A DNA stretch of 64,000 nucleotides from Curvularia sp. ZM96 (lineage: Eukaryota; Ascomycota; Dothideomycetes; Pleosporales; Pleosporaceae): assembly GCA_022457065.1 (NCBI GenBank), contig JAJGBQ010000002.1:62001-126000 (forward strand). The letters are read 5' to 3'. The translations under genes were made by a program, and so were the position numbers. Shown here piece after piece: positions 43,405 through 53,913 of the stretch (position 1 is the first letter of the stretch; each line of letters begins with the position of its first letter). Below the pieces are notes generated by a model that did not search any database, was not told where the DNA came from, and saw only the letters and a list, made by a program, of their open reading frames with translations.

Positions 43405-44528
43405 TCATTCATCGTCGCTTAGCTCCACAATCTCGTCGTCACTGATCTCTATGACCTTGTTTTGGTTTATCAACTTATCCAGATTGTCGTTGTCAAGATT
43501 ATCATCAGCCCTAATAAGACCCTCATTAAGGGCGCTCAAGGTCTTCGCTATGGCGTGGTAGATCTGCTCAGCTACAACAGGAGGAAACGCGTTCCTCACC
43601 TGCTTAGAAACCTCGGCATTACTTCCTGTGAAGTAATCCATCCTTGTTAAGCCTTGTAGGAAGGAGAGTTGGCGTACAGTGAAGTTACGGAGACCTGATG
43701 GATGGTGACTTGTTGTCCCGCCAGTGATGCAGCCTCGAAGTTGAGTGTAAGGACTATAAGAGTGTCTGGGAGAACTAAAAGGCCTTGGCTGGTGGTACAC
43801 ATCGTTGAAAGCTTGGGATCCGATGCGAGTCAATGGACGTAGTGCGTCATCACTCTTTGTGAAGAGCTTGAGATTGCTTTTTTATGGACCATGGGTAGGG
43901 TTTGGCAACGGCGGTAGTGGCATTCTGCGCCTAGCAGCAACAATGAGTAGACGCTTGCGCCTCTGGACGAGACTAAGCTCCGATACATCCTGCGTTTTGT
44001 AGCGCAGGTTATACCCAGCTCTACCAATGTTGTCAAGCAACTTGAGGATGTTTTGCTCATGTTGTTCGTGCGTTATTCGACCAAGAGTTTGTTCTAGTGT
44101 CGCGACGCGAGGTTTCACCTGCTTGAGGATTTTCTCCATCGTGGATATAGCCTCGTAGTTGGCCTGATCGTTAGGGCCGTTGGTCGTGCTACACAATAGA
44201 CAATATCTCTTGGCGGGGAGCCATGTGCGTCCATCTGCAATGTGAACGCGCCCAGGTGGTTTAGCTCATAAGCTTCGATAGCTCGGTCGTCCAAGGCACC
44301 TTGTGAAGCACCTCTAGCGCCGCAAAATCCGTCGGCAAAGATAAAAGAGCCTTTGACGCACTTTGGGAGTGCTTCTAGTATCTCTACTTCTGCTGTCGAA
44401 GATGTGCTCTCGCGACACCTTTTCGTGGTGACCACAAGCACGCAGTCAGCGTCGTTATCGAGTTGGCCAGCGGTCAAACCCGTAGGAAAATGAGGTGGTG
44501 TATTGGTAGAGCCCTTGCGTTCGTTCAC
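43405..44528 (-). CDS. multi-exon or frameshifted gene of unknown function with SUMO-interaction-like end
   Basis: Three consecutive minus-strand frames look coding. The first (from 44528) has VLVVTTKRCRE and GSFIFADGFCGAR. The second joins plausibly after a 78-nt intron that ends TTGCAG (donor GTGCTT is weak), giving RTWLPAKRYCLLC, then a helical KQVKPRVATLEQTLGRI and a basic QRRKRLLIVAARRR. The third holds NFTVRQLSFLQGLTRMDY, VAEQIYHAIAKTL and the acidic end NKVIEISDDEIVELSDDE. The latter contains two hydrophobic-acidic motifs of the SUMO-interaction type. The second-to-third join is not resolved and a frameshift is possible. I do not recognise a family. Model borders are tentative. Confidence 0.4.
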
Positions 44529-44708
44529 CTCTCGCGCATAGAGGTGACGGGCGACGCCACTATATAGTTTCTGGTTCCGAACGTTGATATACCGTATAAA
44601 GATGGACTAACAAGTGAGCAAACCACTAAGGAAAAGACGCTCCTTGATCTCGCGTTGGTTCGCATTCCAAAGCACTTTGATGGCAACCTGATCGCCACCA
44701 GCGCAACG

Positions 44709-45430
44709 TCAGGTGCTCTCTTTGAGGTCTGCCTGGCCCATGACGCGACGTAGTACTGCTACGTCTTCATCGTCCTCATCCGTGTTCTCCACCTGTCGGC
44801 TTGCCGCTGTCTCTTGTGATGCACTAGCCGCTGAAATTTCCACGTCACTTGTTTCCACATCCAAGCTAGTGTCAGATTCAGCAGACTCGTTTCTGCTGAC
44901 ACGCTGTCGCAGCCTTGACCCTGGCCTCACACCAGGCGTCACAGCGGCCGTCTTGCGTGCTCGAAATGGCCCCGATGAAGGCCTTGCAGCAGCTAATCTA
45001 GCTGCTGCTTCTAGCTGCTTCTTCTAGCTGCCTCTTCTAGCATTGCTTGCCTTTGGGCGGCTTTAGCAGCTCGCGCTTTGGCAGTAGCTGCGAGTGTACG
45101 CGAGCGGTCGCGCTCTTCTCCTGGTTGCTTGCGTTTCGCGATTATATCCGCTTTCTTTGTCCTTTGCTTGTTCTTCTTGATAGCAACAACCTTTCCATTT
45201 GGCTGCTTGAACTGTCGCAGCGAGGTGGTGGTCGTGGTTTGTGCGTAATAACGCATTCCCGCTTGTATATAACCTTCTTGCGCTTGACATTCTCTAAGCC
45301 AGCTATAAGTAGTAGACGTTCGTCCTCTTCGTTGGTGCGCAGCACTATGGCCAACTTGTTCAACGTTCCTTTCGTGGTGTTAGTATTAGTACTCGTCTTG
45401 AATTGTAGGCCTCTTACAAGCAAACAATCG
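44709..45430 (-). pseudogene. decayed basic coiled-coil gene
   Basis: Minus-strand frames overlap in order: an N-terminal part with LAIVLRTNEEDERLLLIAGL, a basic middle with VVAIKKNKQRTKKADIIAKR and KARAAKAAQRQAMLEEAARR, and a C-terminal acidic part with SLDVETSDVEISAAS. Frame changes occur near 45260 and 45015. The Arg/Lys/Ala-rich helix resembles the C-terminal region of Pogo-type transposases, but no catalytic part is present. Could be a relic of such an element or an unrelated nuclear protein. Confidence 0.3.
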
Positions 45431-46043
45431 ACCTGAGTATCTCATCCGACACATTGTGTAGCCTCGGAGACGGACAAGGTCCGTCTCCAAGTTCTTGACG
45501 ATGGCTTTGATTCAGAAGAAGTCGCCACTTTGCATCATGCGATATAATCGTGTTTGATTATAGGTTTCCATGGTGTCTCCTGGTCTAGTAACATTGTTGG
45601 TTTGTAGCTCAGAGCTCTCGATGGAAACTTCGGGGGGCCTAATGGCAGCATACGGATGCGCTAGTGTTGAATGGAATATAGCCAGCATGTGGTGAGTTTA
45701 TACGTGAAGTTGGGAAAGTTATACGTGAAGTTGGGGTGAGTTTATAGTTATGGGTCGTGAAAGATCGCTCATTGTATAAGTTGCTTATTTAGTAGTTGCT
45801 TAAATCGCTACTTACTGATCAAGATCGGGGCCCGCAGGGTTACCGCTCTCCTCTGGACTCTTCTCTCTCCGTTTGCTGTTTGCCGTTTGCCTAGGCCCGC
45901 AGCTTCACCGCTATTCTCTAAACTCTTCTCCTTCCATTTACTGATTACTCGAGGCATAAAAAACGCCGATCGTTACTCGCGCACTACACTTCTCCTTCTC
46001 TTCCTCCCACATCTACCTACCCCAAGCGCGCAACCTACTTGCC
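45431..46043. other. promoter region of family A copy 2
   Basis: It holds two near copies of GTTATACGTGAAGTTGGG near 45697-45733 and an imperfect direct duplication of about 55 bp (CCCGCAGGGTTACCGCTCTC at 45832 onward and CCCGCAGCTTCACCGCTATT at 45896 onward). A CATAAAAAACGCC word at about 45955 may act as the TATA box. Confidence 0.4.
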
Positions 46044-46699
46044 ATGATCACACCTGAATCTTGCGTTGACAGCTACGTGACTGCTAGCCAGTTACCAGAG
46101 GTAATGATTGTATCCCGCTTCCACACTAGGCGCGCGCGTTTACTGACAGACTATTTGCTTAGGTGGAACAGCTTGTTGGCCAGCCACCACTCCACCCAGG
46201 CCAGGGATACCGACTGCGCAAGTGTTATGACTATGGCCTGCCACTTCCAGAACACTATCGCCTCCTGACAACCCACTTCCCTGAGGTCGCAGTCCCCGTT
46301 GGATTGTGTATCTTCCATCCGCAGTCGCGACCAAAGTTCCCACCCGATGGCTCATGGCAGCCTATCTTCTCCAAAGACGGCTTAAAAGAATTTGTCGACG
46401 CGAACCCAGATCTTCCTATTGTCGTCAAAGACACCGAACGGCCCCACTACCTTATCGCCGAGCTCTTACGCGACCCGAGCAGTGAGGAGGCCAGGTACGG
46501 GCTCACTGCCGAGGGATACCCCATTATTCAGCTCTACACGATTGGTTTCAACGATTATCCGTACGCGTTTGATCCAGCCACACATGTCATCAATGGAGTC
46601 CAATACACTGGCGTTGAGCTTCTCTCGTACGAGCGCGTTTACAAGAACGTGTACGAACGCCTGCGCCAGCGTGCGAACAACAGGGTTAGTTCCGACTAG
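46044..46699 (+). CDS. family A protein, copy 2 (unknown function)
   Basis: Two exons, 46044-46100 and 46163-46699, encode 197 residues. The 62-nt intron (GTAATG donor, TTGCTTAG acceptor) follows exactly 19 codons in phase 0, as in the copy at 15403. Conserved parts are VPVGLCIFHPQ, NPDLPIVV, PHYLIAELL, EGYPIIQLYTIG, NGVQYTGVELL and RVYKNVYERL. This copy lacks about 20 residues between GVELL and RVYKNVYERL that copy 1 has (DWDMVTFEEDYFKRPAGEV). No signal peptide or known domain is seen. An imperfect 55-bp tandem duplication follows the stop. It heads a group of small genes at 46-50.4 kb. Confidence 0.65.
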
Positions 46700-46710
46700 A
46701 GTAGGGGAGG

Positions 46711-46820
46711 GGATACTGCTGGTGCATCAGGATAAGGAAACGTCATGATGGCGGACGTGGGGTTGGAATACTACTAGGGCATCCGAACAAGGAAACTTCG
46801 CGACGGCGGACGTAGGGCTT
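46711..46820 (+). repeat. imperfect 55-bp tandem duplication
   Basis: Two consecutive units share GGATAAGGAAACGTCATGAT / GAACAAGGAAACTTCGCGAC and then GGCGGACGTRGGG. It directly follows the stop of family A copy 2. Confidence 0.65.
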
Positions 46821-47389
46821 CAAGGCGTCAACTCTCTGTCAATAGTGTAATAAGAACGACCATCGTGCCCCAGTGCTGCTTATTCACGTCTGCCTCCCGT
46901 ATCTCTCGCTTGAATACAATGACCTCGTCATGCTAAACGGCAAGTAGACAAGAAGAGTACACGTACCAGTTGACGAATAGAAAGGAGCGAGAGGGGGGAG
47001 AGGGTTTGTACGAGGGCAACAGTTGCCATCCCTGCTTTGTTGCCCTCTCCCAAAACCCCTCCCTCCCGTCTCTGGTGGTGCTATCCTCCCCTTGTCGCTG
47101 TCGTAGGCGTAGCATTGTTGATCTGTGTGTTTACAATGAGCGGCTGTTGGTACACGCTCCCCTACGAGCTGCCGTGAATGTACGTCGCGATCGACCTCGT
47201 TAGGATCATGTCTATCTGTCCGTTTGTAAGGACACAATGCGTTAATGCAGTGCTCGCCTCCATCTCTTCTGTCGCTGTCGCGCGCTCCTACCGTGCTCTT
47301 CTACCTAACTCGCTAGTATAGGTTGATATCCTCGCGACCTATTCTTTTACCTTGCTCTACCGCACTCCTTTGTATGCTCGTTGCCGAGC
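46821..47389. other. promoter region of the gene at 47390, with foldback
   Basis: Contains the foldback at 46989-47072 listed separately. No gene is supported. Minus-strand frames here read through the foldback and lack family features. Confidence 0.4.
46989..47072. repeat. G-rich foldback element, copy 1
   Basis: A G-rich left arm and a C-rich right arm pair imperfectly. The exact parts are GAGGGCAACA (47012-47021) with TGTTGCCCTC, and GGGTTT with AAACCC further out. It also contains the 13-bp palindrome GGCAACAGTTGCC (47015-47027). A related foldback with the palindrome GGCAACCGTTGCC lies at about 50.66 kb. Confidence 0.6.
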
Positions 47390-48634
47390 ATGGCCTACTC
47401 TCGACATGGCTTCCGCGACACTGGGAACTTCCCCATCCCGCCTTTCTCCGAGGAGGGTTCTGTTCCTAGTGGCCTCTCCTTTCGCCGTTACGCCCCAGAT
47501 AGCCCACGGGACCGGCGAGTGAGCACCATCGACGTCGGTCTTGGCCGTCCTCTTCCGCAAGTCCATACCCACCGCGCAGGCCCCTGCGTATGTGATTTTG
47601 AACACCTATCGGCCTGCCCAGACTATCTCCATGGCGATCGCGCATTTCTCGCTGCCTGCGACATGCTGGCCTTTGTTAATGTTGCCTACTGGTACACGCT
47701 AAAACGACATGCCTTCGTCCATGGGTTGCAGGACATGATTTCAAAGCAAGAGGAACTCTTCGTCTGTCTTCTTGGCAAGGACAGCACTACAAAGGAGTAC
47801 CTGGCTCTAGAAAACATGGGCCACACCTACCTGACGCTTCCCCAAGGCAACTTCAAGTTGGAGCCACAATCCAGCGTCTTCTTCAACAGCAGTGATCTCT
47901 ACTTTCGGCAATTTGTTACCGAGGCCATACAGAATATCGGCCACTACGTCCCGCGCATTCGCGCCGTGTTCCATATGGGTTCACAGCGGGTTAGCACCTC
48001 AACCCTTGCTCGCATGGCACTTGGTCGTGGCCGAATCGCTGAGGCCGTTCGCATGTATCCTACCAACCTCACCATGGAGATTGTGCTCAAAGGCGAACAT
48101 GTTAGCGATGACCTTGCCAAGTTTTGTCTACTCGGCAACTCAGACAGCTTTTACAGTCTAGCCGACTTCCCAAAGTCCTATCTAGACTGCGTTTTCCGCA
48201 GCGTTGCCGTCGCCCCTTCTCCACCGGGCTGTCTCTGTCCACTGACGAAGGATTTCTTCCAGTATGAGTTTAATGGCATGGAGTACTGGGATGCAAAGGA
48301 GATGGATGACACCAAGTGGGAGGCAAAAGCCTTGCAGTTACAACAGGGAAGTGATAGGTTGTGGTGCATCGACACTTGCCCGCGCGGTCCTGCGCCTCCG
48401 CGTTTCTATTCTCCGTGGCAACGTTTTGCAGTTCGCTGTGAATATGATCGCCCACCCTTTAAGGATCCTTTGTGCCAGCCGCGGGGACAGGGCTCTTCTA
48501 CCGCCCACTCTGGCCCTGACTCGGACGAAGAGGTTGAATGGGCGGGTTATCATGACGATTTCCATGGAGAAGAAGAATACGAAGCTGCTCAATACGCCAT
48601 GAGGAGGAAACACTACACCATGTTGCATGGCTAG
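47390..48634 (+). CDS. hypothetical protein, 414 aa
   Basis: One open frame of 414 residues from the ATG at 47390. The first in-frame codon upstream (47381) is TTG, so the ATG is preferred. I do not recognise the family. Visible parts: a short Pro/Arg-rich N-terminus; a Cys/His stretch VCDFEHLSACPDYLHGD (about 68-84); a helical AFLAACDMLAFVNVAYWYTLKRHAF (split here as two parts around 86-111); a middle with HMGSQRVSTSTLARMALG; and an acidic C-terminus ending EEEYEAAQYAMRRKHY. No signal peptide. No membrane segment is convincing. It lies between family A copies and two foldback elements and shows no decay. Confidence 0.6.
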   Translation: MAYSRHGFRDTGNFPIPPFSEEGSVPSGLSFRRYAPDSPRDRRVSTIDVGLGRPLPQVHTHRAGPCVCDFEHLSACPDYLHGDRAFLAACDMLAFVNVAYWYTLKRHAFVHGLQDMISKQEELFVCLLGKDSTTKEYLALENMGHTYLTLPQGNFKLEPQSSVFFNSSDLYFRQFVTEAIQNIGHYVPRIRAVFHMGSQRVSTSTLARMALGRGRIAEAVRMYPTNLTMEIVLKGEHVSDDLAKFCLLGNSDSFYSLADFPKSYLDCVFRSVAVAPSPPGCLCPLTKDFFQYEFNGMEYWDAKEMDDTKWEAKALQLQQGSDRLWCIDTCPRGPAPPRFYSPWQRFAVRCEYDRPPFKDPLCQPRGQGSSTAHSGPDSDEEVEWAGYHDDFHGEEEYEAAQYAMRRKHYTMLHG

Positions 48635-49247
48635 AAGAAGGGGTAGGGTGTTTCTATGGAGGCAACCGTGGCTCTCTCTTTCTCTTTGTCATTCTTTTGT
48701 ATCGTGTTATCTTCTTGTATTCTATGACTACTTGTGTCGTATCTCTACCCAGACAGTGGCGTCAGCGGGAAGATGAGATCCTGGAGGGGCTTTTTAATGA
48801 GGGCAACCATCTTATGCAACTGTTGGATCTCTATCATGAATACCACCTCTGTCTACGGCTATACATCGCCGCTGTAGGTACGCTCGCATTACTTCAATGG
48901 GAGTAGTTGTCAACTGGCTATGCAACTTTCGCTCTATTCTATCGTATCTGGTTTTATAGTGATGTCGCCTCTCTACCCACTCGCTCGCCACTGGCTATCC
49001 GAACACCAGCTCCCAGTGTCAAAGAAATGCTCTACCGCTTCTACCCAGTTCACACACCATTTTACCTTTCCCTACTACTCGCGTTGCCGACCCCAACCAC
49101 ATTCGCTTCGACCATGTTACACATCACTACACTTCCCTTAGTCATGTGTTGAGGTTGGCGTCCTCTACTTCGATGCCTCTCACCGGTCCGAGTCTCCTTT
49201 TCTGGTATCTCGCACCACGTGCTTATCAACTGGGAAAACGCCATTAG
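48635..49247. other. intergenic or 5' remains of family A copy 3
   Basis: In different frames, MLHITTLPLVMC (about 49114) and VGVLYFDASH (about 49155) resemble the TTHFPEVAVPVGLCIFHPQ stretch of family A, so the decayed 5' half of copy 3 probably lies at 49080-49250. The rest is spacer. Confidence 0.35.
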
Positions 49248-49817
49248 GTGGTAGCCTGTTTCTCCCTGTTTCGCAATCAAAACACGATTCGCAACCCGCC
49301 AAAAATCCCGCACAAGGTCTTTGCAACGTTGTGTCGCAGTGTTTGCGACACTTTTGCTTTTACAGCTCAGGGTGAACCTATGGTACGTCTTTTTACTACT
49401 GCGGTGGATCAAGATGGCTATCTATTTGAGTCGTGGATCCATTTTCACAGCGGCATTCAATATGAAGGAGTCGATATTCTTGACTGGACGAGGGTCACTT
49501 TTCACCCTTCCTTCTCCAAGGGTCTACCTACTAATGGCGAGATGCTGAAATGCTTAGTATGTGTGCGCTCCAACATCTACACGATATTACGCGCGTACTG
49601 GCAGGCACACCACCTAAAGACAGGCCCAATCCCCTACCATTGGGCGAACGAGACCAACCGGGCACGCAGCAGACGTTCTGGTGGCGCGCTGTCGAGGCTT
49701 CTGCCGCGTTCCGGGCCATTCTTTTGGAGTATTGCGTTCTATCTTCTTAGATCACAGATAGGTAGGCGCACTCACTGCGAAGCCTCTCTTCGAGAAGCTG
49801 GCTCACCCACGTACTAG
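49248..49817 (+). pseudogene. family A protein, copy 3 (degraded)
   Basis: From about 49300 the frame matches family A: PMVRLFTTAV in place of the PIIQLYTIG strand, then HFHSGIQYEGVDILDW and RVTFHPSFSKG, which parallels GVDILDWDMVTFEEDYFKRP of copy 1, and finally CVRSNIYTILRAYW in place of RVYKNIYERL. The N-terminal half is in other frames upstream, so a start codon for this frame is not credible. The frame runs on for about 65 residues past the family end. I read it as a decayed third member. Confidence 0.5.
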
Positions 49818-50093
49818 CTCTACTATAGTTTTGCTATTCTCTTACGTCATCTCTTCTCCTTTGCTGGAATCTCACCTTCACCTCGAGTACGCTTCCACGG
49901 ACTGACGTTGGTCGCAGCCGTGGTAGCCCAGCCACGCTCGCAAACGGCGCTCACCTTCACCTTCACTCCTACTACTGCCGTAGCTACTCTTATTGCAGTC
50001 GCATACGCTACCTAGCGATCTTCAAACTAGCTATCCTCCACTCAGCAATCCTCAACCCAGCAACCCTACAATCGTCCTCTGCCACTCCACGCC
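49818..50093. other. promoter region of the 82-residue gene
   Basis: Pyrimidine-rich CTCCACTC and CAATCCTCAACC words precede the ATG at 50094. No TATA box seen. Confidence 0.35.
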
Positions 50094-50389
50094 ATGGCCA
50101 CTCCCACCGCACAACTCGTCGCTACGTGTGGTTTCAATGCTCTCCAAGAAGTCATCAACTTCTGTACGTATTGTCCGCCGCTCGTCTAGGTCGCCTGCTA
50201 ATCTGCTTAGTGGAACATTCGGCTATCACACCAGACGATGGCATCCAGCGCATTCTTCAAGGGCTGTCTGACGAGGCAGTCCAGCATCTACTACATGCTC
50301 TCGCGGGTGACGCTGATCGGCGCTTCTCCACTGGGCCGCGTGGCGCTGGGACGCGCCAGGACCCGATCATCCTAGGCGACGAGCTGTAG
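50094..50389 (+). CDS. small helical protein, 82 aa, unknown function
   Basis: Two exons, 50094-50163 and 50211-50389. The 47-nt intron has a GTACGT donor, a TGCTAATCTG branch and a TTAG acceptor, and joins in phase 1. The protein starts MATPTAQLVATCGFNALQEV, continues LEHSAITPDDGIQRILQGLS and DEAVQHLLHALAG, and ends RQDPIILGDEL. The central part looks like two to three short helices. The end has the hydrophobic-acidic form D-P-I-I-L-x-D-E seen in SUMO-interaction motifs, which may be coincidence. I recognise no family. The precise splice signals and the open frame make it a likely real gene. It lies next to family A copy 3. Confidence 0.5.
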
Positions 50390-50825
50390 GATATACCAAC
50401 CGTTCTTTGGAAGTAAGCGCAGCAAGCGCTGGTCTGTAGTCGATGAATACACAAACTTTCTTCTTCACCACGTATGCTTCATCATCGCCTCGTGTTGTCG
50501 TGCTTCATAGATGCATACGCGTGCCTTTTCCTTACGTACTATCTATGAACGTACATATTGCTAAGCGTCTACCAGCATACACACGTGATTTCTACTAGAG
50601 CAGAGGTCGCGTATTCGGACCGTAGGGGAGATGGGAACAGAGTAAGGGGTGGGGGGGGGGGCAACCGTTGCCCTGACCCCATTCCCCTACCCTCCATAGG
50701 GAGGTAGCTGTAACTAACTCTTGCTGACAGCGGATTTGTCGTTAGAACACCAAATCTGAAGGGAGTCAGCAGGTAAACCAAAACCACCCTTACTTCCAAA
50801 CCCCAAAGCTCCAGTATACAAGCCC
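50390..50825. other. intergenic with foldback
   Basis: Contains the foldback at 50610-50706 and nothing else that I can support. Confidence 0.4.
50610..50706. repeat. G-rich foldback element, copy 2
   Basis: A left arm with a G-run (about 50646-50661) pairs with a C-rich right arm (CCCTGACCCCATTCCCCTAC). The tip is the palindrome GGCAACCGTTGCC at 50660-50672. The right arm is similar to that of copy 1 near 47.04 kb. The G-run could form a quadruplex. Confidence 0.55.
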
Positions 50826-52230
50826 GAATAGTGTTCAGAAGTCCATAATCAAGCAAGCGCCCCCAGGAACAGTTGCGACTAAGTCAGAGGTCGACCAGTT
50901 AGCCAACAAGATCGCACAACTCAAACTGAACAAAATCAGCTTGGGAGCACAACCATGACTTCTAAACTGGTCTCTACGAGAAGCAGAACTGATGGGTAAT
51001 TAGTTCCTTGCAGGAGAAGTCATCCGCAAAGCGCACCAGAAGATAATGGGACACCAAGTATATGCAGCCCCGAGCAACGTTCAGAACCAGGGATATAACC
51101 CGCAAACCTCAAAACGACAGCAGACAAGGAACCAATAATGATACCAGTCGAACTCTTTTCGGATGCCTGCTAATGGGAGCGGGGTAGGAAGTCAACTCCA
51201 AAAGAGCGATAACCAAAGATATTGCTCACCAGGACATCAAAATGGCCTTCCATGCTACTTCTGCGGAGCACTAGAGCACTTACTAAGAAACTGTCCAGAC
51301 ACTGAGCTATCAGTCTCCACATGGCAAACCCTCCCATGGGCGGGAGTTAAAGATACAGCAACACTGCTGTCGCTGAGGGCACGTCAGTTCAAACAAAGGG
51401 ATACGAGGTTCAGAGAGGCAGTCGACCGTACAATAAGGCTTCGACATGAAAGTACTACGCAAAGAAAAACTTGTAGCTGGTGACCTTTTTCTTGTCCGAG
51501 ACTCGTTCGAAGACGTGGATATGTCTACTCTGACAAAATTCCAGCCAAAATGGTAAGGTACATGACTAAGGGTGGTACAACCTCGAAGACCTGGACGCAA
51601 CACCGTTCAGAAACCACACATCAGGGAACAGGATTAAGAAATTCCACCAGCGTACAGTATTGAATGTGACAGAAATAGATCGCCTAGAAATTGACACCCA
51701 AAATCAGCAGCTAGACCAAGCGCATTGTGAAGACACTCAGGGAAATTCGCCACACGGCTACGGCCAGGACTTGCCTTAACCGCCCGATGCCTGTTCAGAC
51801 GTCCACACGAGTACATACGACAATACCAACAGGTACCACACGAACAGCAGTGACAACGATACCCACGAAGCCACAGGGATTTGACCCATCACCCTACCAA
51901 AAGTTCTGACACCACTGCAAGGTGTACAACAAACCTCAAAGCCAAGAATGTAGACATGATTGGAAACGGTGAAAATTGCGGACGGAACGTCATTCAGAAG
52001 TTGAGGAATGTGCAATTTCAACGAATTTACATCTGCACAAAGGAGAATTTGGGTATCAGGTTACATGGGCAGAATGCCACTCACGCAACCACTTTACATG
52101 GTCAAAATACAAAGATCAAGCAGCTAGCGAACAAAACTTACTGCACAATACACATCCCACCAGCTCGTACGACATGCTCATGAAGCTCACGACCAACATG
52201 ACTATGGCCAACACCAGTTATCCCCCCTGA
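50826..52230 (+). mobile_element. Ty3/gypsy-type retroelement relic
   Basis: The plus strand at 51163-51483 has a CCHC knuckle CYFCGALEHLLRNC directly joined to ELSVSTWQTLPW and TATLLSLRARQFKQRD, which is the C-terminal region of fungal Ty3/gypsy integrases. It continues in the next frame from 51446 with KLVAGDLFLVRDS and TKFQPKW, and in the third frame at 51576 with YNLEDLDATPF and GNRIKKFHQR, the canonical end of such polyproteins. So three frames hold one decayed Pol end. The knuckle next to the integrase end suggests an internal deletion joining Gag to integrase. No LTRs are recognised. Coordinates of the outer limits are uncertain. Confidence 0.5.
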
Positions 52231-52233
52231 ACC

Positions 52234-53913
52234 CTACTCCGAAACAGTCTCAACGGAAGCAGGGATATCTTCCTCCATAGCCATGGAAGCCTCGCACTCA
52301 GCCTGGATGTCCTCCTCAGTGATGGGCTGAAGGCGGGGCCGCTTGGACGGCTGGAGAGCTGGATGGGCGGCGGAAGACCCTGCATTGGCAGGTTCAAGCC
52401 CAGACTCAGTATCATCAATCGTGCGCTTTCCAGCCCGAGCGCTCCTCAGACGACGTTTTTCCTGACTCCGAACATCATCGGGTATCTTGCCATCGGGCCA
52501 GGACAACAAGTCAATAGGCTGCTCAGACCTACTTGGAGCAAAAGGACGGTCCTTGCCAGCACCACGGCCCGTGGGCATATCCAAAATTCCAAGTCCAGAC
52601 CATGCGATGGTGTTGCGGTCAAAACCTGGTGGAGCGGGAGAAGCAGAGTAGCAAGAGGCCTTACGAGTACGGCGGGAAGGAGTCTGAGGATCGGCAATGC
52701 TGCTAGCGGGCTGAGAGGCTGAAGGACGCGAAGGCGCAGGTGCAGAAGTGGTAGAGACTAAAAATCTTCATGTCAGCCAAAAGGTCAAAAACAAGAAGGA
52801 ACAAGGTCTGAGCAGCATTCGGAAACTTACCAGTCATGGAACAGGCCTTGGATATCCCAGCATAATAGCAGTTTGTGCAGCACCCATACATCAAGCGGCC
52901 TCCCTCAAAAACCATAGTTCGGCAGGACTTGAAAACTTTGGTCTTTTCCGAAGCACAGCGGCCACACATGTAGTCGCGAGCCCACTCAACCGACATGTCG
53001 TCAGAATCCATCTTCTCAGGATGCTCGTGGGCACCCACAGCATGGTGGTGCACAAGGGCAATAATGGCAGGATGCCAGATATGTCGCTCGGTATTGAGGC
53101 GGAAGAAATCGGCAACAGTAGGATCGTCAACAAGGTCTGAGTGGCCATCGGTTCGAATAGCCAAATCATTCGACTGATCAACGGGGTCGGCAAGAACGAA
53201 ACGTTGAATGGGCCCAAAAGAGCAACCTTGTTTGGCTAGAGCCAGCAGGGCAGACTGGAACTCAACCAAAAATTTTGTGTCGATTTGGAGAGTGGGATCA
53301 ATGTTTACTGTGCGGAAACAATGTCAGAAGGATGCTCAGAGAAGAGGAGGAGGGAATAGCACTTACACCACTCAGTGATAGCCTCAACAGCAGTCCTTGG
53401 CTTCTGGTATGGATACAACGGAGTTGTTGAAAAACCCTTGCCGCCGGGAATCATGCGACTCTTGGTGGGAGAAGGCGGACCCCTCCTGGGAGTCGAGGGC
53501 ACATCGGAGGGGGCAGCAGACTGAGCCCTCCGAGCAGGAGGCGGAATCGCAACCCAAGGCAACCGCCGACGGGGCTTTGGAGGTTGTGGAGAATCAGGAA
53601 CTGGAGGAGGACCGGGAGAGGGCTCGGGACTTGCAGCTGGGATCTCGGGGACAACGGGAGGAGACCCAGGAGCAGCGGGCTCTGACTCGCGCTCGGACTC
53701 AGAAACAACGAAGATGGGGTCAATCTCCCCGTCAGGTGAGACTGTAGGATAGGTCCGCTCAGAGAAAATGAGGCGGCGAGACCTAGGGCGAGGGCGAAGC
53801 GCGAAAGAAGGCCATGTTGTGCCAGTGTCGGACAGGACGGAATCGCGGTCTGACTGGTATTCGGCGTCGTAGAAATCCCCAAACTCGGGGGGAGGAGAGC
53901 CCCGATGACTCAT
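52234..53913 (-). CDS. DUF3716-like zinc-motif protein, copy 1
   Basis: Three exons, 53913-53367, 53307-52831 and 52757-52234, encode 515 residues. Both introns are phase 1 with GTAAGT donors and GCTGAC branch sites. Residues 1-180 are Pro/Ser/Arg-rich and disordered (PSPTKSRMIPGGKGF near 150). The central part is helical, then a Cys-rich motif at about 297-338: CGRC, a Cys after 10 residues, CCTNCYYAG and a last KACS. This C-x2-C, C, C-x2-C, C layout matches the fungal DUF3716 type. The C-terminal third is low complexity with RRTRKAS, RSQEKRRLRSARAGKR and an acidic end. Gene 2 at 54952 has the same exon plan. The likely role is nuclear, DNA or protein binding; this is inference. Confidence 0.65.
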
